The notes: a model not told the origin generated them from the letters alone. DNA of 64,000 nt from Loripinus fragilis (GCA_964019695.1 OZ026515.1:129540849-129604848); one strand, 5' to 3'. Positions 42,704 through 54,669 are shown, counted from the first letter of the stretch. A program made the numbers and translations.

Positions 42704-43717
42704 CTAGTGTAAGCAATAATCACGCATATACCGCTTGTCGGCATATTTGATATATTCAGTCACATCAAACAAAAAATACTGGTATATTCTCGCCTTTATT
42801 CATGTAAATCCTCGCCACATATGTAATGATAAGTTTGGAAAAGCTCTTTTCCTGTGCTCCAACCGGCCTCGAAAATCCCAGACAAAAATGGCAACCTGCT
42901 GTCTACGTCATCAATAATCACGCACTTCTCAAAAACCCAGTTTTATGGGAAGCCAGGCATGCAATACTTTTAAAAGTATGATCAAAATAAACTTAAGAAT
43001 ATCTTATAAATTTTACAGGTAATAAATAGTTATAAATACTGCAGAACTAATAATTGATTTGACTTAGCACAACTCAAGGGTGGGACTGCTGTTGTTTATT
43101 CATTGTTTGTTTTTGGTCCCATTGGCTGTGGGGTCTTATGTTGAGTTCTTGGTTTAATGTGTGGTTCTAGGTATCCTTTCTGGTTTAGCAATCGTCTTGC
43201 TGAATGCTAGTTGTAATGTTGACATGATTTGATCTGTTCCCAAATAATTGAATATTTAAATAACGGGGACTCAACTGAGCCAAATTATAATGTAAAAATA
43301 CACATTTCTCTCATTTTTACACAAGAACTAAGGCAGGAATGGCGGTCTATACTTTTTTTACCGCCAAAACTAACCATGTGATAGTCATGTGAATTCGAAA
43401 TTGGGATGATAGCAAACGCAGCAGACAAAGTGTCAACGAACTGGGATAAATGAAAAAATGTTTATTTTCCACCTGATTTCTACAAACTTTTGGATATAAG
43501 AAAAATATGACTAAATAACACTGTGTGAATAAATTGCGCAATAATTTTATTGGCAGAATCGCCTTTTTCAATATGATGACGGCGAGCGAAAATAGAGTGC
43601 TAAGAGTCCCCAAAAACTTTATTATGACGTCAGAAGTTTATGTGTAGACAGCGCGAGAGACAGAAAAACAACACTGCGTGATTATTGTGTAGCGTGAAAA
43701 AGCATACTCGGAGGATA
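42704..43717. mobile_element. ~1-kb insertion in the fold-back arm, TA-flanked
   Basis: The opposite arm lacks this block: it reads ctatataCATTTATC straight through. The block starts TCCTAGTGTAAGCAATAATC and ends, in reverse, TCCTCCGAG...ACAATAATCACGCA, a loose inverted pair sharing CAATAATCACGCA, with TA on both sides. A second internal pair (GCTGTCTACG at 42900 and GTGTAGACAGC at 43640) lies inside. A Tc1/mariner-type or similar MITE is likely. No transposase. Confidence 0.55.
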
Positions 43718-44442
43718 CATTTATCTACTTCCCGATATAGGTAGCTTTCTCTAAGTCTATCGCTTACCTGCAAAATATGACGAACAAAATCAAAACAAAC
43801 AATTTCAACCATTAATCACAAATAACTGGCACGCTAAAAGTACTGGTTTCCTGCTTTAAATTGCGTCTCGTTGAGGCCGGTAAAAAAATAATAACGCTAA
43901 GTGGGTTAGAGTACTTCCCCTTTGAAGATCTTTGAAGACTGGTTATTATTTTTTTACCGGCCTCAACGAGACGCAATTTAAAGCAGGAAACCAGTACTTT
44001 TAGCATGCCAGTTATTTGTGATTAATGGTTGAAATTGTTTGTTTTGATTTTGTTCGTCATATTTTGCAGGTAAGCGATAGACTTAGAGAAAGCTACCTAC
44101 ATCGGGAAGTAGATAAATGTATATAGAATTGATCGGTGAAAGAGTTTTGTGTGTTTGTTTTGTATTAAGAGTGCATTGCACTTTTGACGGCGATGGGGGT
44201 TCGAAATTGCAAAGCCGAAGTTGTTTATCTTGTGTTTTTTCTATCATCGTGAGCAATATGCATTTTTTTCAAATGTTTTCCATATGTTCTAGGTCATTTT
44301 TTCTAACACCTGTATAACTTCAAGCATACAAAATATCATATTTTAAATGAAAAAATGCAAGAATGAAAAAGTTAATGGGGGATGAAGGTTGGGGGGGGGG
44401 CCTTGTTTTTCTCTACTGACCCCAAGTGTCTGTGGCTCTTAG

Positions 44443-45039
44443 TAGATGTAGCCGCTTGTTTACTTAGTAAAAACTCCGTACCATGGCCATCTATTGGGGT
44501 GGCTTAATTGTTAGAAAATATTTGAAAACTGATTAAAACATGTTTAAATGAAGGAAATACTTGCTGTGTTCACCCGGTTATGATGTAAAAAGGATGAAAA
44601 TGATGCTGCACTTGTTTTATGAAAATAAATCCATTTTTGACAATTTGGTCTTCTGCGTTGGCTACCCCGTGTGGTGCTCGTTGACAAGTACGCTGGCATT
44701 GTTGTTGTCATATTTAGGGTCTGATTAACCCCTAAACGTGATTATGTTAAATTAATTTAATGCCATTGATAAGGTCGGGTTAACGTCACAGCCGCCATAT
44801 TGTTACAAGTGCGAGGTGCAAAAACTTGGAACTTCTTGCTTTTTATCGCCATGATTTATCATTTTTAACCATTTTCCGAAAATTTTAATTGACAAAAAAT
44901 CAATAACCAGAGGAGAAAACCCAGAAACTATGGAATTATGTTGAAGAAAACAACCTTTTCTGTAAGTCCTTAACTTGTTTGACATGAGAAATTCTTTATT
45001 ATGGAAATATTGGCATCTTTCAACAATGAAGACCGAAGC
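44443..45039. other. intronic, no supported feature
   Basis: Unassigned AT-rich intron sequence between the fold-back element and the next nest. Confidence 0.35.
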
Positions 45040-45224
45040 TAGTACCAGGGTTTTACACCAAGTTTGGGGGTCCTTGGGACTCAACTTTGATTATGACGGG
45101 GTTCCCATCATTAAAAATGGGGGTCCCATCTTTTTATATATGGACCTCTCGTGAAGGGATTCAAACAGGCCTTATTTGTCAAACAGGTGTCGCAAAACAT
45201 CAAGTCATTTTCGTATCTCAACAA

Positions 45225-47053
45225 TAGGGCTTCCACGTTTACACGAATTCTAGAAATCGAAACGATTCCGTTTACACGCAATTACCGTACTGAATTTTTT
45301 CATTGTCGCATATCGGTAAAAATCGCCAATATTTTTCCTAAAAAAGAGCTCTTAAAATATTGTACCTTGTGCAAACATTCCAGATTGTTTGGTTAGGTGG
45401 TGTGATAGAACTCATTATAAGTAATTGCAACCTGACTGCAACATGCGCACCGGCATTTCTTTAGTGTGTCTTCCCTTATTAACAATAGCAAATTTGTAAT
45501 TGGTTGACACGAGCGAGATGTAACTGCCAATCGTCACGTAGGCAGCTGAAATTGACATCAATACACACACCAATTGGAAGTGAAAAAGGACAACACAGTT
45601 TGAAGCCATATGCTTTCACGTGCGTGTCCATCTAATATTAAGGACATAAGTTGTGCATTTACATATATGTATCTGATGAATATGCCTAGCACAGTGAGAT
45701 TCAGGACATTTTCATCACAACGGACATCGGTCACTGTCCGCTGAGCATGTCCACCGTAGTTCTAATTTTATTAATTAATTATTGTCAGAAACTTTTTCAA
45801 CTGAAAAAACACACTATTTTTCATCAGAAGATGCTATTAATAAACCATGAAGGTTGTCACGTGCTAAAATTTGTTTAAACGGTAGGTCATTTTCAGGGTT
45901 TTACACCAAGTTGAATGTTTGGGAGTCCTTGGGACTCAACTTTGAATATGATGGGGGTCCCATCATTGAAATTGGGGGTCCCATCTTTTTAGATAAGCAT
46001 CGAATTTTGGAATGTAGTACATCCTTCCATGAAGGCTCAGTGTTGTCCCCAGGTCAGTTTTGGGGGGCCATTTGAAATTTTTGAGGGCCACATATTACCA
46101 TCAGTGAAACACAATCCTATACGCTTTTTTTACAAAAGCTGAACTTGCCCCTATAATATGCAGGGACCAAGCTAGCCCTTAAATTTAGGGAGAAGTAGTG
46201 ACTAATTCTCCCTCCAGTACAAATAGAGAGAAGTTTGAGAAAATAGAGAGAAGTGATAGATTGCTGCATCCAGAAGACAGAAAAAAAAAACAGGCTCTGA
46301 TCAGACTTTTCTCTAACTGAGATAAAAAAAACACACACAAAAAACAGTCACTGATCAGACTGCTACTTGCTTTCCATCCTGAGAAATTTGGTTGGTAAAT
46401 TTGAAATACACATTGTATTCTATCTAATTGTCTACAAGTCTCCACTTATCTGAAGTCTCTGGTATCTTTGATCTATTGCCGACCTGAGCCTTTCCAAGTG
46501 AAAATGTTACGTAATTCGGCATATACAAAAGAAAAAAACTGTCAAGATAATTGCCCTTCACGCTTGAGCGGTCGGCTGAGTTGTCAGTGATTATTCACAC
46601 TATGAAAAAATCAATACACAAAGTCAGTGATGGACAATTCAGTATACGTTTTCCATGCTTTTTAGCAGAGCAGACCTGAGAGAAAGCATGATATTTTACG
46701 ACTTTTTTTCACGGCCGATGTTTGCACGGATGTTTTCACTTCTCGTTTACCTACGAGGTCAGTGCAGCAGTCTAAAACAAGAGCACCTGTTCTATTTGTT
46801 TATAGATAGCATGTAACTATGGGAAAACCGGAATCGTTACGAAATAACTTTGGAATTTGGGATTTTAATGAACGGCACAACAAACACATCTGCGTCCCAG
46901 CGGACGCAGGTAAGGTGAATTGGCGGGTCCTACCTAATGATTTATGCGTATAAGACGCAGGATATTGCGTCCTGTAAAACCCTGCATTTTTGTAAACGTT
47001 TATTGCATAAACACGAAACGCTTCTGTTCACACGTGTAAACGTGGAAGCCCTA
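45225..47053. mobile_element. hAT-like TIR element inserted in element A
   Basis: TIR TAGGGCTTCCACGTTTACAC, perfect over at least 20 bp at both ends, with 8-bp flanks CTCAACAA (45217-45224) and CTCAACGA (47054-47061), one mismatch. The TIR fits the hAT pattern YARNG (TAGGG). It contains the inner copy of element A and no transposase frame. Confidence 0.8.
45894..46984. mobile_element. TIR element A (inner copy), 6-bp duplication
   Basis: CAGGGTTTTACA to TGTAAAACCCTG, 1091 bp, flanked by exact CATTTT (45888-45893 and 46985-46990). The right terminal 200 bp (GCGTCCCAGCGGACGCAGG, ATGATTTATGCGTATAAGAC) is about 90% identical to 47440-47633. Interior AT-rich and non-coding. Confidence 0.8.
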
Positions 47054-49039
47054 CTCAACGACAACAGTCAACAATTTGTATCGACCTAACCAGCTACTCA
47101 GCTAGATAGGAATTTTCGATCTTTTTCCAGGGCTGGTTTTTGAGATGATTCGGACTTATCTGACTCTGAACAGCCCCAAGAGGATGGCTCTTGGTCCGTT
47201 TCTGCATTTCTTTTGCCAAAAAAGTTTCTCAGATCGCTCTGTTTCAACATTTTAGCAGCCCTTTTTTTTCTAGTCATTTAAACGCTTGACCGTAAGAAAA
47301 CCTAATAGTTGACAAGCGTCTATGTTGATGGATAAATCAGAGTGGGAGTGAGACATGATAAGATTTCAAAGCGCTATCGCAACGCGAATGTGATCGGACT
47401 GTTTTGACACACCTCCCGATATAATTGGTTAAACGACAGCACCTGTCCTATTTATTTATAGATAGGCTGTAAATATGGGAAAAACGGAATCGTTACGAAA
47501 TAACTTTGGGATTTTTATGAAAGGCACAACAAACACATCTGCGTCCCAGCGGACGCAGGTAAGGTAAATTGAGGGGTCCTACCTAATGATTTATGCGTAT
47601 AAGACGCAGGATATTGCCTCCTGTAAAACCCTGTAGTACCTCCATCTTATGGCGCTAGGTGGCGCTTTAGATAACTGTTTGTGTTTTCTTTTGCGAGAAG
47701 AGTTCTTTGCCTACCTTATGAATTCTCGAAATCCTAACTTGATTTTCGAAATCAGATAAAATGCTATAGCAGTAAATGGTAACTAAACTCTTAAAAAACG
47801 AAGCTATTTTTAGTAATAAAAGTAGTACAGTAAATGTTCTAAAATTACAAACACCTGAAATAATCACCGAAAATAATTTTTAAAGCATTCTAAAAAATCG
47901 ATCACTGCCCTTTTGTGAGAAAGAGGATTTCTAAAATTACGAAAACACAAGTAATTTTAGGCGGAAAATCTATGTCTGTTTTTCTGTTTGTCCCATCTGT
48001 TGTCGATATAATCATACCATACATATATGCACATGAGTGGTTTTGTCATAAGTAGGCCAGGGTGTCCACGGTCAGGGAAAAAAGTCAGGGAAAATCTAAA
48101 AATTTCAAGGTCAGGGGATTTCGAAATTGGTCACAGAAATTTGAAAATGAAGCAAAAAGGCAGGGAAAAGTCAGGGAATTTTGATTTTAACAAGTCTTTG
48201 AATGAGTTAAACATCAAAGAATTTAAAGGCTAAGGCAGTTTCTTTATGTTTGGCTAGTATCAGAACAATTATAATACTAAAATGATAGTAACAAAATAAT
48301 AATGATAAGTATATGTTAAGAAAACCTACTTGCAACATATACATGTAAGTTTCAATATATGGCAACTAAATACATTCTCTTTGCATTACGGTAAATGTTC
48401 TAAAATTTCGAACACTCTAAAATTACGAACACCTAAAATTATCGCCGAAAATAATTCTTAAAACATCCTAAAAAATCGAACACTGACCTTTTTTTGAAAA
48501 GTGAATTTCTAAAATTACGAACACAAGTTATTTTCGGCGGAAAATCGTTGTCCGTTTATCTTTTTGTCCCATCATTCTGTGCTCGGTTTACTTTTAACGT
48601 ACAGCGCGTGACCGGTAGCGACATTTGGAAGGTTCCATTCCACTTAAATGGGTACTCTGGCACGTGACGTTCTTTTTGCAAGACTATACTTTTTGTCTGC
48701 TAATTGTGCGATACTTGCTTTCAGATAAGATCAAAGGCAAGAGCGCATTAAAAGCACGGACTTTCCTACATGTAGTACGTGACAAAGTTCATGCATGTTA
48801 TTGGTATCGGCTGTCTAAAACAGTGCAGGCTACCTGCAGCGTGTTGAAATATTTTTAAAACCCTTCATTGGCGAAATTTTTACCTATAAGAAGCATCCGA
48901 TCCATCGGAATAATGGTAATTAATATGCATTTCCTTTGTCAGTATATTGTCACAGACATAAAACAGACATGCCTCGGGCAAGGATTAGGAGTTAAAATTA
49001 CCGCGAGAAAACGCACATCTAAGGTGAAGAACTTAGGTC

Positions 49040-49080
49040 ATACCAGTGACCTATATATATATATATAGGTCACTGGTCAT
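49040..49080. repeat. (TA)n-centred palindrome
   Basis: CCAGTGACCTATATATATAT and its complement back-to-back, centred near 49059. A cruciform-prone site inside element B. Confidence 0.8.
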
Positions 49081-49402
49081 ACGCTGCCTGGTCGTCAAAA
49101 TTGAGCATTTGCAAGTAACAGTAGATGTTGTTACTTTAAAAAAGCCATGCAAACCACAGCGTTAAACAACTGAGTAAATTTACGTAGTAAGTTTGCTTAT
49201 ACAAACTTATATACAAACAGGCCTTTTTCCAAGTTGTGGTTTGAGTCGTGAGACACAAAATTAATGACCCATTCAACATAAAAGCGGTGATGCTTGACAT
49301 TCTTGAGCCATCAATGCTGTATTGAAAATGCACACTTGCGCAGGCTCGTCTGAGTCTTTGTCGCACGTTGTATGTACCAAAATATCGTGAAATTACATGT
49401 GC

Positions 49403-49960
49403 AGATCCAGGTCCGGACCCCCACACTGAAAAATCACAAAAATATAGGGTTTTCTAGCAATATAGGTCCGGATCCCCTGAAAAATCGCAGCTGCTAAGCC
49501 AGCATTCAATGTTGGGCATTCATCGGCATGCCAGCGAAACGCTTTTAATGGCGTTTCGCTGGCGGGCCGATGATGGCCCGCTTAAAGTGGGACATCGATC
49601 CTCCCTCCCCCCATCAACTTTAAAAACAAACGTTGTCAAAGTTGGATCCCCTTTGACAAAACTTTCTGGATCCGCGCATGAATTATGTTCGTCGACAGTT
49701 TAATTTCAATCGAGCCGGTTTACACGCACTGCATGCATGCGCAGATCCAGAACATTTAGTCAAGAGGACCGAAATGCCACTAAAAATGGACCACCATCGG
49801 CCCATCAGCGAAACACCATTGTCGATAATGGCCCACCATTGAATGCTGGCTTGGTAGCTTTGTGATTTTTAGGGGATCCGGATCAATATTGCTAGGAAAC
49901 CCTATATTTTTGTGATTTTTCAGGGGGGTCCGGACCGCCTGTCCCCCCTCTGGATCCGCC
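49403..49960. mobile_element. fold-back MITE with GATCCGGACC-type ends
   Basis: GCAGATCCAGGTCCGGACCC...AAAATATAGGGTTTTCTAGC (49403-49470) is reversed by GCTAGGAAACCCTATATTTT...GGGGTCCGGACC (49890-49940). Inside, GCCAGCGAAACGC / GCGTTTCGCTGGC and CAGCATTCAATG / CATTGAATGCTG add nested stems. Only in the inner copy of element B. Confidence 0.7.
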
Positions 49961-50113
49961 CATGGCATGCATCTGAAAGAAATGTTCCTTTCAGCGGACG
50001 CAAAGTCGGACTAGATTATAACTCTTGGTATGCATGTTTGCCCCTGATCAGGCACGTCGGACGATCTTCTAGACCCAAACTGTTTGCAAACCTTGATAGC
50101 AGGTCGTAAAAGT

Positions 50114-50132
50114 AGAGAGAGAGAGAGAGAGA
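50114..50132. repeat. (GA)n microsatellite
   Basis: Nine to ten GA units; longer relatives at 50431-50466 and 54544-54562. Confidence 0.85.
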
Positions 50133-50424
50133 GGCACGAATCTTTTGTTTTGGCTTGGTAAACGCAATGTTTAGGTCAGTCAATCTATCTTGTTTTACAA
50201 CTGCTTCCGATGAGGACCCAAAACCCAAACTTATCATGCGCGTCGGCTTTTGTACGGCAAAGTCGGACATTCCACAGTATTACATGTAACGCTTTGCGTA
50301 CTTTCTACCGTATGCGCACATTTGTAAATTGACGAAACATTCTATTCTGAATACCGTTCGGGTCTGATCTGGATCTAAACCGTGTTTGCAAATATCAAAG
50401 TAAACATTCCATCGGCGGATCGAC

Positions 50425-50430
<6 letters not shown>

Positions 50431-50466
<36 letters not shown>
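50431..50466. repeat. (GA)n microsatellite
   Basis: About 18 GA units at an equivalent place in the body of element B; the outer copy has about 9 at 54544-54562. Confidence 0.85.
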
Positions 50467-50470
<4 letters not shown>

Positions 50471-51044
50471 TTTGCGTAGATCTTTGCAAAAAATCTGATC
50501 GTACGAGATGTCTAGCGGTTTCAATTCTTGAGTACAATATTAACTGGAAAGGAAGAACGAAATAATGTAGTGATTCATCGGTAGTCCGAGGCGAGTGAAC
50601 ATAGGAGACCCTGTTTATCGAATAGTTTAAATCAGTGGACTTTTATGACTTGTAAGTAAATTGAGTGACATAATATGCACGTGCCTGGCTCTCGACTTGG
50701 CGAATACCGCACGCGCTGGACATTTTACTGACTCAGTCCGCATGAATTTAGTGGCGGTTTTAATAAGATTAAAGAAAAGAAAAAATGAGTAGATAGCGCA
50801 GAATCATATCGCCATGTTTTCAACACGTTTCTACCACATTTTGACATGCATATATACCGTTTTTCTCCTGATAAACTCCACATTCTAAAATTTCGAACAC
50901 TGGCATTTTTTTCATAAACGTAATTTCTAAAATTACGAACAGCGGAAAAAATAATTATTTTTTAGTGTTCGTAATTTTAGAACATTTACCGTAGTTAAGT
51001 TTCATTTTCCTGATTATATGATTGAACCAGTTATTCTATAATCA

Positions 51045-51655
51045 CACTGGTCAATGTAAACGCACTGGTGGTTGCTACAACGAGCTGGTGGTTGCATTTT
51101 TCAGCACAGGTGGTGGCGTAAAAATTAAAAAAATCTATACCTGTTGACTTTCTGATTTATTTATAAACTTGCATTTATTTTATTTGTGATGACACCTGGC
51201 GCACAGACCACCGGTAACATTGCAGTTTATGGCTCTGTCAAGCAATTGGTGATTTAATTCATGGTTTAGACTGCAAATCCAACAAAGTTCTGGAGTTTTG
51301 CTGTGACAGAGGCTTTTTTCTAGTGTAACTGCCTAAATTGAGGGAAATCTGCATGTCTAAGCGCAGCTGTTGTCATATTCCCATGAAATAACATCCAAAA
51401 ACAATTACCATTTTGTTTTTTTATTTCTTGGTAAACTAGCAAATGTTTTATTGAGGAATTTTGTTACAATGCACTGGGAGCATTTTTTAAAGCATGTCAT
51501 CACAAATAAAATAAATGCAAGTTTATAAATAAATCATAAAGTCAACAGGTATAGAATTTTTTACCTTTTACGCCACCACCTGTGCTGAAAAATGCAACCA
51601 CCAGCTCGTTGTAGCAACCACCGGTGCGTTTACATTGACCAGAGTGATAATATAA
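51045..51655. mobile_element. MITE with ~150-bp terminal inverted repeats
   Basis: ATCACACTGGTCAATGTAAA at the left mirrors GACCAGAGTGAT in reverse at the right. The arms run on through GAGCTGGTGGTTGCATTTTT, CACAGGTGGTGGCGTAAAA and acctgttgacttt..tgatttatttataaacttgc, converging on a middle of about 250 bp. Near-perfect arms indicate fairly recent activity. No coding. Confidence 0.75.
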
Positions 51656-52170
51656 AGGTCTGTTTTGTAGAAAGCAACATTGTGGTTTAGCAAAAAAAAA
51701 AACTTTAAAATTTTTAATTGCATACTTATGAAGGGTTATAAGTCTTATTATGAAGCTTGTATTTCTGTCCATTTTGGCATGCATTTAATTTAAAGCACTA
51801 CATCCAAAAGTATGTAGAAGTGGAAAATAGAACACAAAATCAAAGAAAAAAAAGTATGTAGAAAGAGGAAAATAGAAAACAAAATCAGCGAAAAATAATC
51901 TATAAAAACAAAATCAAAATGCAAAGAGTAATACAATGACAATTGGTAGTAAAAAGATGGTAAGGGTTGGCTGTAGCGAAGTAGGGGACTAACAGATTAC
52001 CCTGTATTATGATATGCTTTTAAATTCAAGCACTCATTTAACAGTATAAATAACCAACGTACATGTATGTATGTTAAAAAATCAAAATGAAAAAAAAATC
52101 AAACAAAACAAACAAAAACAAAATTTAAAATACATGTATAAAGAGTACAATTACAGTTGTTAATGTAAGG

Positions 52171-52585
52171 CAGGGCTGTGGAAATACCATGCCGGACTTG
52201 TCCGACCTGGTCCCATTTCATTCAGGACAAGTTGAAAATTTCAATTTACTTGTATTTGGACAAGTGCAAAATTTGTTATAAAGTTAATAAAATTTTGTAT
52301 TTCATATTTTGGTTAATTATTATGAGTTTGCATGTTGCATGAAAACAGTGTGGATCCTGATCAGCTGGCTTCTTCAGAAGCCAGCTGATCTGGATCTACA
52401 CTGTTTACAAGAGAGTTGATATCTGCATGGTTTTATACTGTTTTCGAAAGAGTAAATTGTTTAAGCACAGAAAGGTATAAGCTAATCTGTACGATCAGAC
52501 AAGTAAAATTTTCTTTGGACAAGTACATTGTGGCCATTTACTTGTCCCTGGACAAGTAGAAAATTTTACTAATTCCACACCCCTG
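52171..52585. mobile_element. hAT-like MITE, CAGGGCTGTGGAA ends
   Basis: CAGGGCTGTGGAAAT at 52171 and TTCCACACCCCTG at 52573-52585. GTAAG flanks both sides. Subterminal ACTTGTCC/GGACAAGT units occur at least six times. It contains the hairpin GATCAGCTGGCTTCTTCAGA / AGCCAGCTGATC (52360-52395). Confidence 0.75.
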
Positions 52586-53907
52586 CGTAAGGGGCCAAAA
52601 GGGTTGGCTGTAGGGGAGGAGGAGGCCAATATAGATGTCAGATCCTTGTGTGCAAAATATACTCAACGTCAGTGAAAAGTTACCAGTAAATCACATACAC
52701 TTAACATAGGACAATATTCATTCCATTCTGAACGAAGAACGGCGGATACTTCAACACTCAAGTTTATGGCATAGAGTCCCATGCATCACCACTATGGAAA
52801 ACGGTAGCCATCACACCCGAATGCATTATAATCATTCCTTGATGGCCCCTGTAGTTTCCATTGCATTGTATAGGAAAATGCTAAGTTTTGGTGCTACCTT
52901 AAAGTTTGATCCTCATTTTTCGCAATTAATGGGATAACCTAAACCATTTTGGCGGCGTTTCCAATGTCAATGTCTAGCGCATGTCCTGGCATGTTGTTTT
53001 CTGAAAATGATGGTTTCAAATTCTTATAAACTGCGAAAAACATAAAATGCACGTGCATCACGTGCACAATAGTTCCAGGGCTCGTGTAACTGTTTTATCT
53101 CTCAAAACCAGCTTGTCATCGACTAGAAACATAAACGTAACAGTAGCCAAAAAGCTGTATTATATATTTTTCGAAATATAGAAATTTCGATACTGGTAAC
53201 TTTTCATTGACGCTGAGTATACAAATACCTGAGAAAGGGAAATTGGATTTTTATCAGGGAAAAGTGAGGGAATTGTCAGGGAAATTTGCTTTGCTCAAAT
53301 TGTGGACACCCTGTAGGCTACACCTGGAAGGCTCCATTCTACTCAGAAGGGTAAACTGGCAAGTGACGTTCTTTTTTTGTAATGCTGAGCATGCGACATA
53401 CTTTATGGTCTGAACATGAGTCTGCTTATTGTGCAATACAGACAGGCATAAAGCAAGAGCGCATTAAAAGCAAGGATTTTCGTACATGTACAAAGGTCAA
53501 ACAAGTATGGGTATTGGCTGTCTATCGTGTCTATGCAACACTGCAAGTTACATGTACATGTTCTGTCGGAATCAAGTTCTTCAGCAATTGTCAACCAACT
53601 TCTTTGTCTGGCATAAAACAGATGTGACATGCCTCGGTCAAAGATTAGTAGTTATAATAACTGCAAGAAAACACCCATCTAAGCTTTAGTTCACCATGAA
53701 GGACTTCGGTCATACACTGTCTGGTCAGATCTTTTTGTCGGTCACAATTAAACATTTGCAATTAAGCCATATAAACCACAGTGATACTCAACTGGGTCTT
53801 GATATGCTTGTAAATTTACTTTAAGTAAGTTGTTTGCCTTTACACAAAAGGACCTTTTCCCACGTTGTGGTTTGAGTTGTGAGACATATGTATAAATTCA
53901 TCCCGAT

Positions 53908-54110
53908 GAGAGGAGCTCAGTGGTAGAGTGCTTGACTCCAGACTGAGGGGCTCCCGGTTCGAGCCTCACCGGCTTCCCTGCGTTGTGTCATTGAGCAAGA
54001 ACATTAATCCTAGCTTAGTACTGGTTCAACACAGAAAGACCCGTCCCTACAATGTATATAACTGAAAGATTGTTGATGGGAAGTAAAGAATCAAATCAAA
54101 CAAACAAACA
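53908..54110 (+). mobile_element. tRNA-derived SINE
   Basis: Head GAGCTCAGTGGTAGAGTGCT (box A), GGTTCGAGCC (box B). Body TGAGCAAGAACATTAATCC, TAGTACTGGTTCAACACAG, GTTGATGGGAAGTAAAG, and a CAAACAAACAAA tail. Imperfect flanks catcccgatga / catcccagtga. Inserted in the outer copy of element B. Confidence 0.85.
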
Positions 54111-54669
54111 TCCCAGTGATGCCTGACATTTCTGAGCCATCATCTACTCCCCCAATGTTTACGTGTGTGACCTGATTATAGTGAATCATGTATTGAGAAT
54201 TCACATTTACAGAGGCTCGTTTGAGTCTTTGTCACATGTGATTATATAAGTACCAAAATTTCATGAATTGATGTGGATCGACACTCGACAGATTATTCAT
54301 TAATTTCAATTCTGAACGAAAAATAGAGCATTTTAAACATGGATGGAACGGCGCATTGCGATTAAAAGAAAATCTAGATTTGTGGTACTTCTTTGAGATA
54401 TATGAATATGCTCATAGGATGCAAAGTCACATATATGCTCTTACTAGATTAACTCTTAGTTTGCTCCTGATCAGGTTTGGCAAAACCTTGGACGATCTTC
54501 TGGATCCAAACTTTTTGCAAACTTTGAAAGAAGGTCTTTAAAGTAGAGAGAGAGAGAGAGAGAAGCGCTTGCACACAAATCTTTTGTTTTGGCTTGGTTT
54601 CTTTGAATCTCGAATAATACAATACAGTACAATGTTTGGGTCAGTCCATCGATCTTGTTACAAATCCCA

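Larger units (their letters stand above)
33288..44434. mobile_element. hAT-like fold-back transposon carrying nested insertions
   Basis: TIR CACAGACACTTGGGG at 33288 and its complement ending at 44434, with exact 8-bp duplications GCTCTTAG (33280-33287 and 44435-44442). After removing the inserted LTR element and the ~1-kb insertion, the left arm (33288-33444, 42536-42703, 43718-43885) pairs with the right arm (43945-44434) nearly end to end. The centre is a short loop near 43890-43940. The element is therefore a non-coding hairpin of about 1.1 kb that grew to 11.1 kb. The 8-bp duplication suggests hAT; no transposase remains. Confidence 0.8.
45046..47633. mobile_element. TIR element A (outer copy), 6-bp duplication
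   Basis: Ends CAGGGTTTTACA...TGTAAAACCCTG, flanked by exact TAGTAC (45040-45045 and 47634-47639). Its left end (45046-45140) and right end (47430-47633) match the ends of the inner copy at 45894-46984. A hAT-like element (45225-47053) interrupts it. Non-coding; only ends are conserved between the copies. The superfamily is unclear from a 6-bp duplication. Confidence 0.75.
48389..50991. mobile_element. TIR element B (inner copy), TA duplication
   Basis: TA|CGGTAAATGTTCTAAAATTT at the left and its complement at 50974-50993. It has the full 2.6-kb body shared with the outer copy: tggaaggttccattccac, ACGTGACGTTCTTTTTGCA, CAAGAGCGCATTAAAAGCA, the GA-rich run, then TTTCTAAAATTACGAACAGC near the right end. 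Several small hairpins sit inside it. Non-coding. Confidence 0.7.
48058..53313. mobile_element. TIR element C, CAGGGTGTCCAC ends
   Basis: CAGGGTGTCCAC at 48058 and its complement at 53302-53313, with TAGGC on both sides (48053-48057 and 53314-53318). The subterminal regions at both ends carry GTCAGGGAAA-type direct repeats (48070-48180; 53255-53285). It interrupts element B and itself contains element B inner copy and two MITEs. No transposase. Confidence 0.7.

Noticed and set aside
43812..44006. 64-aa ORF over the centre of the fold-back
   Set aside because: The palindrome encodes the same run in both directions; no domain.
33288..44434. A Maverick/Polinton or Helitron as an explanation for the 11-kb inverted-ended block
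   Set aside because: No polymerase B, packaging ATPase, Rep or helicase frame; the size is due to an LTR element and other insertions in a short hairpin.
46117..46445. Ser/Phe-rich minus-strand ORFs in element A
   Set aside because: Absent from the outer copy of the same family and low-complexity; not a transposase.
53908..53980. Possible tRNA gene (GAGCTCAGTGGTAGAGTGC...)
   Set aside because: The same head with the same long body recurs at 56.4 and 59.0 kb with target duplications; it is a SINE.
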